DNA from: a virus
Length of the DNA: 31,568 nt
Reading direction: 5' to 3' (one strand)
Virus record (IMG/VR): IMGVR_UViG_3300025093_000075
Span: 1-31,568 of that record
A model generated the notes under the pieces. It saw nothing but the letters and a program-made list of their open reading frames with translations, was not told the DNA's origin and did not search any database. Made by a program: the position numbers and the translations under genes. Positions 20,719 to 28,833 of this stretch are shown here, one piece after another (positions within the stretch are counted from its first letter, which is position 1; each line of letters opens with the position of its first letter).

Positions 20719-21457
20719 ACCTACAAAAAAATTAACAGATGAGGATATTGAGGGGTTAGACGAGTATGAAAGTTTATCACAAAAATCTTCAAAGATAGAC
20801 ATACTTAATAGATTAGATAAGTTTTTTAAGCCTAATCAAAAACAAATTGATTTTATAAAAACTATAGATAAATCTATTATAACAATATGTCATGGTTCGG
20901 CTGGTACAGGTAAATCTATAACAGCTTTGTATAGAGGTTTACATCAGTCTATAAAAGAGAATATGAGGCTTGTATTGATTAGGCCTATTTTTGAATCAGC
21001 ATCTCAAGGACTTGGTTTCTTACCTGGTGAGTTGGAAGATAAAATAGAACCACATTTTAAAGCCTTTCAGTATACGCTTGATGAATTAATTGGTAGATCA
21101 AATACTAATGATTTAATTGAGTCTGGAAAAATAAAATTTGAACTATTAAATTATCTAAGAGGTGCAACATTAAATAATTCAATAATTATATGTGATGAAG
21201 CACAGAATATGACAGTTGATGAAATGATATTAGCAACAACTAGATTAGGAAGAAGTTCTAAGATAATTTTTACAGGAGATTTTTATCAGTCAGATTTAAG
21301 AAAAGCTAAAGGTTCTATAATGGAATTTGGTGATATGATAAAAAGTATAGAAGGAGTTAATAAATTTACTTTTACTAATAAGGATGTAGTAAGAAATCCA
21401 ATATTAGTAGAAGTTACAAAGGCGTGGGAAGAATACAAGGAAAAGAAGAACTTGTAA
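20702..21457 (+). CDS. phoH: PhoH-like ATPase
   Basis: P-loop ATPase of the PhoH family, common in marine and flavobacterial phages. Walker A GSAGTGKS (65-72), Walker B IIICDEAQN, a late TGDFYQSD motif and an upstream FKPNQKQIDF lead-in. PhoH resembles the helicase core of SF1 and may have RNA helicase/RNase-linked roles; its exact phage function is unsettled. I start at ATG 20702, not the alternative TTG at 20696. 251 aa, normal for the family. Confidence 0.93.
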   Translation: MGNKNRPTKKLTDEDIEGLDEYESLSQKSSKIDILNRLDKFFKPNQKQIDFIKTIDKSIITICHGSAGTGKSITALYRGLHQSIKENMRLVLIRPIFESASQGLGFLPGELEDKIEPHFKAFQYTLDELIGRSNTNDLIESGKIKFELLNYLRGATLNNSIIICDEAQNMTVDEMILATTRLGRSSKIIFTGDFYQSDLRKAKGSIMEFGDMIKSIEGVNKFTFTNKDVVRNPILVEVTKAWEEYKEKKNL

Positions 21458-21479
21458 TTTATTAAAAAATATTTGTATG

Positions 21480-21510
21480 AACCCCTTACAAATTTAGTGA
21501 GGGGTTTTTT
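21480..21510 (+). terminator. Terminator between phoH and nrdB
   Basis: ACCCCTTAC (21481-21489) pairs with GTGAGGGGT (21497-21505) through nine base pairs (one T-G wobble) with a seven-base loop, then T6. It lies 22 nt after the phoH stop and 23 nt before nrdB. Some readthrough or an unseen promoter must feed nrdB. Confidence 0.86.
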
Positions 21511-21532
21511 AACCTCTAAAATTAAAAGAAAT

Positions 21533-22543
21533 ATGGGATTATTTGATGAAAGGGTGGAGTATAAACCATTTGAGTATCCAGAGTATTATACTAAAGGTTG
21601 GTTACCTCAAGCACAGGCTTTTTGGTTACATACAGAAATATCTATGCAAGGTGATATAAAGGATTGGAACGAAAATCTAACTAAAGAAGAAAAGAATTTA
21701 GTAGGTAATATACTATTAGGATTTGCTCAAACTGAATGTGCTGTTAGTGATTATTGGACAGGTATGGTTACTAATTGGTTTCCAAAGCATGAGATAAAGC
21801 AAATGGCTATGATATTTGGATCACAAGAGACAATACATGCAACAGCTTACTCGTACTTAAATGAAACACTTGGGTTAGAAGATTTTAAAGCATTTCTACA
21901 TGAACCATCTATAGCTGATAAATTTGAATACTTAATGTCTACATCAAATAATTGGACTCATTCAGAATTATCTTCTGTACCAAAGGCTAGAAAAGAGGTT
22001 GCTAAATCTTTAGCTATTTTCTCAGCATTTGCAGAAGGTGTTTCTCTATATAGTTCTTTTGCTGTTTTATACTCATTTCAAATGAGAAACATGTTAAAAG
22101 GTATAGGTCAACAGATGAAGTGGTCAGTAAGAGATGAGTCACTACATTCAAGAATGGGTTGTCAGTTATTTAGACATATGTGCCAAGAGTACACAGATTT
22201 AAGTGAATTGGTTAAAGATGATGTCATAAAAGCAGCAAAATTAATGGTTGAAATGGAAATCAAGTTTATTGATAAGATGTTTGAAATGGGTGATTTAGAA
22301 AATCTTAAAGCTGAAGATTTAAAGAACTTTATAAAACAAAGGGCAAATGAAAAACTTGGGGAATTAGGTTATAATGCTATTCCTGGTGGGGATTTTTATT
22401 TTTATTATGATGAAGAGTCAGCTAAGAATTTAGAGTGGTTTTATCATCTAACAGGTGGTACTACGCATACTGATTTCTTCGCTATAAGACCTACAGATTA
22501 TGCAAAAGCAGGAGAAGATGATGATTGGGATGATATATTTTAA
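21533..22543 (+). CDS. nrdB: Class I ribonucleotide reductase beta subunit (R2)
   Basis: Provides the radical for making dNDPs/dNTPs. The 336-aa R2 keeps the di-metal ligands E69 (in QTECAVSDYW), E99 and H102 (SQETIHATAY), E168 (FAEGV), E202 and H205 (DESLH), plus radical Tyr106. E69 takes the place of Asp84 of E. coli. The acidic aromatic C-terminus (DDDWDDIF) should dock on NrdA. I start at ATG 21533: the upstream TTG at 21473 would put the terminator hairpin inside the gene. Followed after 12 nt by nrdA. Confidence 0.95.
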   Translation: MGLFDERVEYKPFEYPEYYTKGWLPQAQAFWLHTEISMQGDIKDWNENLTKEEKNLVGNILLGFAQTECAVSDYWTGMVTNWFPKHEIKQMAMIFGSQETIHATAYSYLNETLGLEDFKAFLHEPSIADKFEYLMSTSNNWTHSELSSVPKARKEVAKSLAIFSAFAEGVSLYSSFAVLYSFQMRNMLKGIGQQMKWSVRDESLHSRMGCQLFRHMCQEYTDLSELVKDDVIKAAKLMVEMEIKFIDKMFEMGDLENLKAEDLKNFIKQRANEKLGELGYNAIPGGDFYFYYDEESAKNLEWFYHLTGGTTHTDFFAIRPTDYAKAGEDDDWDDIF

Positions 22544-22555
22544 AAAAACTAAAAA

Positions 22556-24337
22556 ATGAATGAAGTAAATAAATTATTAGAAAAACTTAATTGGGAGAGA
22601 GGGGTTGATGTACCTGAGTGGGGTTGTACAGATGTTTACCTAAAAACAATATCTAGGGGGTATTTATTAGAGGGTGAATCACCTAAGGATGCTTATTGGA
22701 GAGTTAGCACAACAGTAGCCAAAAGATTGGGTAAGCCAGAACTCGCTAGTAAATTCTTTGATTTTATATGGAAGGGTTGGTTGTGTTTAGCCTCTCCTGT
22801 TTTAGCTAACACAGGAACAGAAAGGGGTTTACCAATAAGTTGTTTTGGTATAGATGCAGCAGATAGTATACTAGATATTGGAAATAAGAATCTAGAGATG
22901 ATGCTATTAGCAAAGCATGGGGGTGGTGTTGGAATAGGTGTAAATCAGATAAGGCCAGCAGGTTCTCCTATAAAAAACAATGGAACATCAGATGGTGTAA
23001 TACCATTTATAAAAATGTATGATTCTACGATACTTGCAACAAATCAAGGTAACGTTAGAAGAGGGGCAGCATCTGTTAACTTAAATATAGAACATAACGA
23101 TTTTTGGGATTGGTTAGAGATTAGAGAACCTAAAGGAGATGTTAATAGGCAATGTTTAAATATGCATCAATGTGTTATTGTTTCTAATAAGTTTATGCGT
23201 ATGGTTGAACAGGGTGATGAAGAAGCTAGAAAGAAATGGGCGGCTGTCTTAAGGAAAAGAAGACAGACAGGTGAGCCATATATTATGTTTAAGGGCAATG
23301 TAAATAATCAGAATCCAGATGCGTATAAAAATAATGGTCTTAAAGTCTTTATGACAAACATATGTTCTGAAATTGTTTTACATACTGATGAATCTCATTC
23401 ATTTGTTTGTTGTTTAAGTTCTTTAAATTTAGCAAAATATGATGAGTGGGAAAACACAGATTTGGTATATACAGCAACTTTATTTTTAGATGGTGTACTT
23501 GATGAGTTTATACAAAGGGCTAAATTCATGAAGGGATTTGAAAATACAATAAGATCAGCTGAGAAAGGTAGGGCGTTAGGTCTAGGTGTTCTTGGTTGGC
23601 ACACATACTTACAGGAAAAAGGTATTCCATTTGAAGGTTTAATTGCACAACATCATACAAGAAAGGTGTTCTCTCAAATGAAGATAGAATCGGATAGAGC
23701 ATCTAGAGATATGGCAAAAGAGTATGGTGAGCCATTATGGTGTGTTGGAACAGGCATGAGGAATACACACTTAAGAGCAATAGCACCGACTGTTTCTAAT
23801 TCAAAACTATCTGGTAATGTTTCAGCAGGAATAGAGCCATGGCCAGCTAATGTTTGGACTGAACAATCAGCTAAGGGTACATTTATTAGAAAAAACCCAA
23901 CGCTAGAGAAGTGCTTAAAGAAGATAAAAATAAATAGTAAGGAAATTTGGGATAAGATATTGGAAGATGGAGGTTCTATACTAGGTATTGATGAATTAAA
24001 TGATTGGGGATTTGTTGATGGTAAACTAATTAATAAAGAACAATTTGAAGGTTTTGAATCAGACTTTATTCCATTCAAAGATGTATTTAAAACATTTAAA
24101 GAGCTAAATCAATTAGATTTAGTGAAACAAGCTGGTATAAGGCAGCAATATATAGATCAGTCTGTTTCATTAAACTTAGCGTTCCCAAAAGAAGCTTCTC
24201 CAAAATGGATAAACCAAGTTCATATTGAGGCTTGGAAACAGGGTATAAAAACATTATACTACATGAGAACAGAGTCTGTTTTAAGAGGAGATATAGCCAA
24301 AGCAGCTATGGTAGATTGTATAGCCTGTGATGGTTAA
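22556..24337 (+). CDS. nrdA: Class I ribonucleotide reductase alpha subunit (R1)
   Basis: Catalytic subunit; reduces ribonucleotides with the radical passed from R2. Catalytic residues are intact: C96 (PISCFG), the N268-C270-E272 triad (TNICSEI), C285 (VCCLSSLNL), Y568-Y569 (LYYMRTES) and the C-terminal redox pair C588/C591 (DCIACDG). At 593 aa it is short and lacks the N-terminal ATP-cone of E. coli NrdA (761 aa), so the overall dATP off-switch is absent. No thioredoxin or glutaredoxin is in the window, so it probably uses host reductant. Ends before a terminator. Confidence 0.95.
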   Translation: MNEVNKLLEKLNWERGVDVPEWGCTDVYLKTISRGYLLEGESPKDAYWRVSTTVAKRLGKPELASKFFDFIWKGWLCLASPVLANTGTERGLPISCFGIDAADSILDIGNKNLEMMLLAKHGGGVGIGVNQIRPAGSPIKNNGTSDGVIPFIKMYDSTILATNQGNVRRGAASVNLNIEHNDFWDWLEIREPKGDVNRQCLNMHQCVIVSNKFMRMVEQGDEEARKKWAAVLRKRRQTGEPYIMFKGNVNNQNPDAYKNNGLKVFMTNICSEIVLHTDESHSFVCCLSSLNLAKYDEWENTDLVYTATLFLDGVLDEFIQRAKFMKGFENTIRSAEKGRALGLGVLGWHTYLQEKGIPFEGLIAQHHTRKVFSQMKIESDRASRDMAKEYGEPLWCVGTGMRNTHLRAIAPTVSNSKLSGNVSAGIEPWPANVWTEQSAKGTFIRKNPTLEKCLKKIKINSKEIWDKILEDGGSILGIDELNDWGFVDGKLINKEQFEGFESDFIPFKDVFKTFKELNQLDLVKQAGIRQQYIDQSVSLNLAFPKEASPKWINQVHIEAWKQGIKTLYYMRTESVLRGDIAKAAMVDCIACDG

Positions 24338-24360
24338 ATAAAAAAATAGTTTAAATTTTT

Positions 24361-24394
24361 AGGGAGGATTTTTTTGAAAAGTCCTCCTTTTTTT
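24361..24394 (+). terminator. Rho-independent terminator (fused to next promoter)
   Basis: GGAGGA (24363-24368) pairs with TCCTCC (24382-24387), extended by T/A pairs to a small loop, then T7. Closes the nrd transcript. The loop holds TTG (24374-24376), which also serves as the -33 element of the promoter below. Confidence 0.86.
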
Positions 24395-24403
24395 GTAATT
24401 TTG
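24374..24403 (+). promoter_or_regulatory. Bacteroidota-type promoter for replication genes
   Basis: TTG (24374-24376), a 19-nt spacer, then TAATTTTG (24396-24403), a perfect TAnnTTTG. Expected start near 24408, so a leader of about 15 nt before ATG 24423. Lies within and just after the terminator hairpin. Confidence 0.75.
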
Positions 24404-24422
24404 TAACAAATAAATATATATT

Positions 24423-24605
24423 ATGATAACAACAGTTTTATTAAGATCAAAGGTAATTAATATAGCATTTTGTGCTTTAAAGAAAAGAGAAAGAGAGTTT
24501 ACAATAATACCAACTATTGAGATAGTTGTTCCAAATGACATTGAAGGTTTGTCTTTTGAGATTAGATTTTTAAAATTTTCAATGGGTATATTTTTTATAA
24601 AATGA
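24423..24605 (+). CDS. Hypothetical protein (60 aa)
   Basis: First gene of the replication operon. Basic, beta-rich and partly hydrophobic (TTVLLRSKVINIAFCALKKR, TIIPTIEIVV). The C-terminal hydrophobic run (FSMGIFFIK) is too short for a clear span. Stop overlaps the next ATG (24602). No recognised family. Confidence 0.6.
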   Translation: MITTVLLRSKVINIAFCALKKREREFTIIPTIEIVVPNDIEGLSFEIRFLKFSMGIFFIK

Positions 24606-25177
24606 TAAGAAAGTCTTACGAATGTGAAATGGATGGTTGTAACCAAAAGGTTAGTATAAGGAGTACCTTAAGAACTGGTTCAAATAGAGGATTAAAGGTT
24701 TGCCCGTCTTGTAAAATGAGATATGATAAATCAAGCCAAACTTATAAAGGCTTAGCTTTAGCTAAAAAGAAAAAAGAAGAAGATAAGGATTTGGATTGGT
24801 ACTATAAACATCATATATCTAGATGTGATTCTAGTGAGCAAAGCGGTGTAAAAATATCTCATCCAACAAAGGCTAATATCTGCCATTTATTTGATAAGAG
24901 TAGGCATCCAGAGTTAAGGTATAATAGGTTAAACTTTTTGTACCTAACAATAGATGAACATGCACAATTTGATAATCTTTTATATACACACCAATTTAAG
25001 AAATTAGAAGAAGATTTTGAAACTAGTTGGAGGATAGCTATAGGAAGATTTGCTAAGATAATTCCAAATTGTTCATCAAAAACAACTTTTTACCATAAGA
25101 TAAGAGATTATTTATATGGTGATGGTCACGATTTTGTACACGATAAGAGTAAATATAAAAAGTATGGCTTGGATTAA
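24602..25177 (+). CDS. Putative HNH/NinG-like recombination nuclease
   Basis: The 191-aa protein has an N-terminal Cys knuckle (YECEMDGC ... KVCPSCKMRY), a Lys-rich linker, then NICHLFDKSRHPELRYNRLN, which resembles the NinG/Rap and HNH core (H, then P-x-LR-x-N-x2-N). The usual second CxxC of HNH is missing, so metal binding may be reduced. NinG-like enzymes cut branched recombination intermediates. Next to the DnaB helicase gene, so a role in replication or recombination is likely. Called putative. Confidence 0.55.
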   Translation: MIRKSYECEMDGCNQKVSIRSTLRTGSNRGLKVCPSCKMRYDKSSQTYKGLALAKKKKEEDKDLDWYYKHHISRCDSSEQSGVKISHPTKANICHLFDKSRHPELRYNRLNFLYLTIDEHAQFDNLLYTHQFKKLEEDFETSWRIAIGRFAKIIPNCSSKTTFYHKIRDYLYGDGHDFVHDKSKYKKYGLD

Positions 25178-25760
25178 TTTTGAGTATTTAGAACAAAAAA
25201 AGATGTCCGTATATGATTTTATTATATTACAGACTATAAAACAAAATAAATATGAAGATAGAGAGAAGGATATAGAAAAGATGTGTCAAAAAGTTGATAT
25301 ATTCTTTTTAGAACAAGAAGGTCTTGTTGATTATATAAAAGGTGATAAATCAGATTCTCAATACAAGAGAATGAGATTATCTAAAAAGGGAGATTCAATA
25401 TTAGATGATATATCTACAGCTGGTGTTTTAGAAGAGGATGTAACTGTTTATAATTGGTTGGCTAAGGTTTATAAAAAAGAAGGTAAAGAGCTTGGCAATA
25501 TGGCTAAGGGTAAAAGAATGTTAGCACAATTTAGAGCAGAGTCAGGGATAAGTAAAAATCATTTGGCTTACTTATGTAAAGAATTTCTAAATGATGAAGA
25601 GGCATACAAATGGTCTCAAAAACTAGAATACTTATTTTTCAAAGCACCATCTGCTTATAGTACTAGATTTGATTTAGGTGAATCTAAATTATATCAATAC
25701 TACTTAAGGAATAAGGAGAAGTTTGATAACAAATTTAAAAGTATAAATAATGGAAATTAA
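25164..25760 (+). CDS. Putative winged-helix replication protein (198 aa)
   Basis: Start set at ATG 25164 (AGTATGG context) rather than 25116, which would overlap the nuclease gene heavily. N-terminal half looks like a winged helix: SVYDFIILQTIKQNKYED, FFLEQEGLVDYIKGD and MRLSKKGDSILDDI. C-terminal half is helical and basic. The position just before dnaB suggests a helicase loader or replication organiser like DnaD/DnaT, but no family is recognised. Overlaps dnaB by 11 nt. Confidence 0.6.
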   Translation: MAWINFEYLEQKKMSVYDFIILQTIKQNKYEDREKDIEKMCQKVDIFFLEQEGLVDYIKGDKSDSQYKRMRLSKKGDSILDDISTAGVLEEDVTVYNWLAKVYKKEGKELGNMAKGKRMLAQFRAESGISKNHLAYLCKEFLNDEEAYKWSQKLEYLFFKAPSAYSTRFDLGESKLYQYYLRNKEKFDNKFKSINNGN

Positions 25761-26829
25761 GCAAATAAATGGTCTTGTTAAAGATGCCTTTGTGGAACTT
25801 AAAAAGTTTCAATCTGGTGAAAAACAGTTAGTTAAAACTGGATATGAATGTATTGATTCTCATATCGGTGGTTTGCTTAATGGTGATATATTACTTATTA
25901 GTGCATTAAGTGGTCATGGAAAGAGTGAGATGCTTTTTCGTATGAAGAAAAACATTTTAGATTTAAATGTAAATAGTGAGGCTGAAGATTATGTTTTCTT
26001 GGATATATCCCTAGAGATGAAGGTTTTTAATATAGTTCTTAGGGGTATACATAGAGAGATGAATAAATCGAAAAAAAAGATATTATTTGAAGAGTTTACA
26101 GAAGAGGAAAAAGAAATAGCAAAAAAGTGTTATGAATCAATGAAGGATGAAAGACAATTTATAAGTCAATCTCCTACAAGTCCTGATCAATTTTATAAGG
26201 GTTGTAAAGAGTTTTTAGATGGGATGGTTGATAAAAAAGCTGTTTTTGTAGCTATAGACCATGTTCTTTTAATATCTGGTGGGGATAAGAAAAAAGCTTT
26301 AGAGGATGTTGTGGAGTACATGAATAGATTAAAGTTAGATTATGAGAATGTATATTTCATAATGTTATCCCAAATGAATAGAAGTATAATGGGTAGAATA
26401 TCAGAAAAGAATAATGCAGCTATTCCTAACCCTGGAGACTTGTATGGCTCTGAATTTATGACACAGATAACATCTTATTCAATTGCACTATTTAATCCAT
26501 ATAAAGTTGGTATAGATGAGTATATGAAAGTTAATACTAGTAGGTATGAATATTTAGCTGAACATTTTGTTAGTGAGAAAGGTAGTAAGGCTAGTTTTGA
26601 TACAATAGGTAAGCTATTTTATCACGTTCTAAAGGTTAGAGAGGGTGAGGCTGTGTTTAAAGATTTATTCATTGAGGAAATGGATTTAGATAGCGATACC
26701 CTCAATAAATTAAGACAAGAGAAAATAGAAAACAAAAAAGATAATACTGTGGCAGAAGATGAAGATATAGATATTCCTGTATTCAGTAGTACTGCTCTTA
26801 CTAATGCAAAGGGTGTAGAATTTAATTAA
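25750..26829 (+). CDS. DnaB-like replicative helicase (RecA ATPase core)
   Basis: Unwinds DNA ahead of the fork. The 359-aa protein has a RecA-type ATPase with Walker A SALSGHGKS (51-59), Walker B VFVAIDHVLLI, the conserved SQMNRS segment and a late DLYGSE stretch typical of the DnaB C-terminal domain. The N-terminal primase-interaction domain of bacterial DnaB is missing (only about 30 residues before the core), as in several phage helicases; this fits the use of a separate PrimPol. C-terminal tail is acidic. Confidence 0.88.
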   Translation: MEIKQINGLVKDAFVELKKFQSGEKQLVKTGYECIDSHIGGLLNGDILLISALSGHGKSEMLFRMKKNILDLNVNSEAEDYVFLDISLEMKVFNIVLRGIHREMNKSKKKILFEEFTEEEKEIAKKCYESMKDERQFISQSPTSPDQFYKGCKEFLDGMVDKKAVFVAIDHVLLISGGDKKKALEDVVEYMNRLKLDYENVYFIMLSQMNRSIMGRISEKNNAAIPNPGDLYGSEFMTQITSYSIALFNPYKVGIDEYMKVNTSRYEYLAEHFVSEKGSKASFDTIGKLFYHVLKVREGEAVFKDLFIEEMDLDSDTLNKLRQEKIENKKDNTVAEDEDIDIPVFSSTALTNAKGVEFN

Positions 26830-26835
26830 TATTTT

Positions 26836-28794
26836 ATGGACTTAAATAAAGTAATAATATTTGATATTGAGACTAATGGTATGTTAGAAGATTTGGATAG
26901 GTTACATGTTATGTCTATTGGTTATATATCTGATAATGGTAAATGGACTATTGAATCTATGAATGATGAAAGTAAGATTAAGTCATTCTTTGAGGATTCT
27001 AATAATGTAATGGTAGGTCATAATATTATTATGTATGATATACCTGCTATTGAGAAGCTTTATCCAGGTGTTGATATCAAATGTGGGGTTATTGATACTT
27101 TGCCGATTTCTTGGTATTTATATAATGAGAGAACAAAACATTCTCTAGAGAGTTGGGGAGAAACATTTGCTACATCTGAAACAAAGAAAGTGGCTATTGA
27201 TGATTGGGAAAATTTATCTTATGAAGATTATGTTGAACGTTGTGAGGGGGATATTAGGATAAATACTAACTTATGGGTTAAATCATTGAATGTCTTTAGA
27301 CAATTATATGATTCTGATGAGGAGATAGTTAGTGTTATAAAATATCTTAATTTCAAAACTACATGTCTAAAGAAACAAAATAAAAATCCACTTAGAATAG
27401 ATACTAAACAGGCAAACAAAAATCTAGAATATCTCAATGATATAATTGAGGAAAAGAAAGAAGAGTTAAAAAAGATTATGCCATCAATACCTAAATATAA
27501 AATTGTTACAAAACCTAGTAGAGGATTGTACAAAAAAGATGGTAGTTTATCTGTAGCTGGTGAGAAATGGTTAACATATTTAGATGGGTGTGATTTACCA
27601 AGAGATTATGATGGAGAAATAAAAGTATTACATAGTGAAGAGGAGCCTAATCCAGCATCTACAATACAAATAAAGGATTTTCTAACAAGTAAGGGGTGGA
27701 AACCTAAAATATTTAAAGATGGTGCTAATGGTAAAGTTCCACAATTAAGAGATGATAATAAAAATCTTTGTAAAAGTGTATATAAACTTATTGATAAATA
27801 CCCAGAGTTAGAGGCTTTAGATGGACTATCTGTGGCTCAACATAGGTATGGTATACTTAAGGGTATAATTGAGAGTGTAGACAATAGTGGATATGCACCA
27901 GCACAAGCAAATGGTTTTACAAAAACATTTAGATTAAAACATAAAAAACCATTTGTAAATCTACCAAAACCAACTCAGCAATATGGCGAATTAATAAGAT
28001 CAGTTATAATAGCACCAGAGGGTTATTCTGTTGTTGGTAGTGATGTTGGTTCATTAGAAGATAAAACTAAGCAAATAGCCATTTATTCCTATGATAAGGA
28101 GTATGTAGAACAAATGAATACTAAAGGTTTTGATGCACACTTAGATATTGGGCTAAGTGCAAAGATGTTTTCAAAATCTGAAGTTAATTTCTTCAAGTGG
28201 TATAAGTCTTGGGAAAAAGATAAAAACGAAGAACTGATACCTGAGGACTATAAAAATGCAACAATGTTGCAAATGGAAGAATTATATGGTAAACTTACTA
28301 AAAAAAGGCATGTGGCTAAAACAGTTAATTATGCATGTACATATGGTGCTGGTGCAAATAAGATATCAGAATCAGCTAAAATACCTGTAAAAGAAGCTGA
28401 AGGAATTATTGATGCATATTGGAAAAGAAATTGGTCAGTAAAACAATATGCTGAAGATAGGAAAGTTAAAAATGTAGATGGTAAAGATTGGGTATATAAT
28501 CCATATAGTAAATTGTGGTTATACCTAACTTCTGATCATATCAAGTTTTCAGCTTGTAATCAGAATAGTGGTGCAAAATTCTTTGATACATGGGTATATT
28601 TCATGATGCAGTATGGTATAACCCCTTCAGCACAATTCCATGATGAAGTTTTACTTTACGTTAAAAAAGGAGAAGAAAAACAAGTAAAAGAAAATTTACA
28701 TAAAGCAATGGAAAAAGTAAACAAGGCTTATGAACTACCAATAATATTAGAGGTTGATGTATTGATTGGGGATAATTATGCAGAAGTCCACTAA
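26836..28794 (+). CDS. polA: Family A DNA polymerase with 3'-5' exonuclease
   Basis: Main replicative polymerase, 652 aa. N-terminal proofreading exonuclease: FDIETNG (D10, E12), GHNIIMYD and the YVERCEGD motif III. Polymerase motifs: motif A SDVGSLED (D403, E408), motif B KKRHVAKTVNYACTYG (K495, Y499) and motif C FHDEV (H602). The residue at the E. coli Phe762 position is Tyr, as in T7 polymerase, which lowers discrimination against dideoxynucleotides. A 5'-3' exonuclease domain is absent. Packed between dnaB and primpol. Confidence 0.94.
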   Translation: MDLNKVIIFDIETNGMLEDLDRLHVMSIGYISDNGKWTIESMNDESKIKSFFEDSNNVMVGHNIIMYDIPAIEKLYPGVDIKCGVIDTLPISWYLYNERTKHSLESWGETFATSETKKVAIDDWENLSYEDYVERCEGDIRINTNLWVKSLNVFRQLYDSDEEIVSVIKYLNFKTTCLKKQNKNPLRIDTKQANKNLEYLNDIIEEKKEELKKIMPSIPKYKIVTKPSRGLYKKDGSLSVAGEKWLTYLDGCDLPRDYDGEIKVLHSEEEPNPASTIQIKDFLTSKGWKPKIFKDGANGKVPQLRDDNKNLCKSVYKLIDKYPELEALDGLSVAQHRYGILKGIIESVDNSGYAPAQANGFTKTFRLKHKKPFVNLPKPTQQYGELIRSVIIAPEGYSVVGSDVGSLEDKTKQIAIYSYDKEYVEQMNTKGFDAHLDIGLSAKMFSKSEVNFFKWYKSWEKDKNEELIPEDYKNATMLQMEELYGKLTKKRHVAKTVNYACTYGAGANKISESAKIPVKEAEGIIDAYWKRNWSVKQYAEDRKVKNVDGKDWVYNPYSKLWLYLTSDHIKFSACNQNSGAKFFDTWVYFMMQYGITPSAQFHDEVLLYVKKGEEKQVKENLHKAMEKVNKAYELPIILEVDVLIGDNYAEVH

Positions 28795-28798
28795 AATA

Positions 28799-28829
28799 TT
28801 GGAATATTTAAAATAAATTAATAACTTTG
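28799..28829 (+). promoter_or_regulatory. Bacteroidota-type promoter, leaderless
   Basis: TTG (28799-28801), a 20-nt spacer and TAACTTTG (28822-28829), a perfect TAnnTTTG. The ATG of PrimPol begins at 28834, four bases after the box, exactly where transcription is expected to start. The best promoter in the window. Confidence 0.85.
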
Positions 28830-28833
28830 TAAA

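Noticed and set aside
21473-21532. TTG start giving NrdB 20 extra residues
   Set aside because: The extra part is the terminator hairpin and T tract; the MGLFDERV start at 21533 fits R2 proteins.
25116-25163. Longer form of the putative winged-helix protein
   Set aside because: Start lies deep inside the upstream nuclease gene; ATG 25164 has the usual context.
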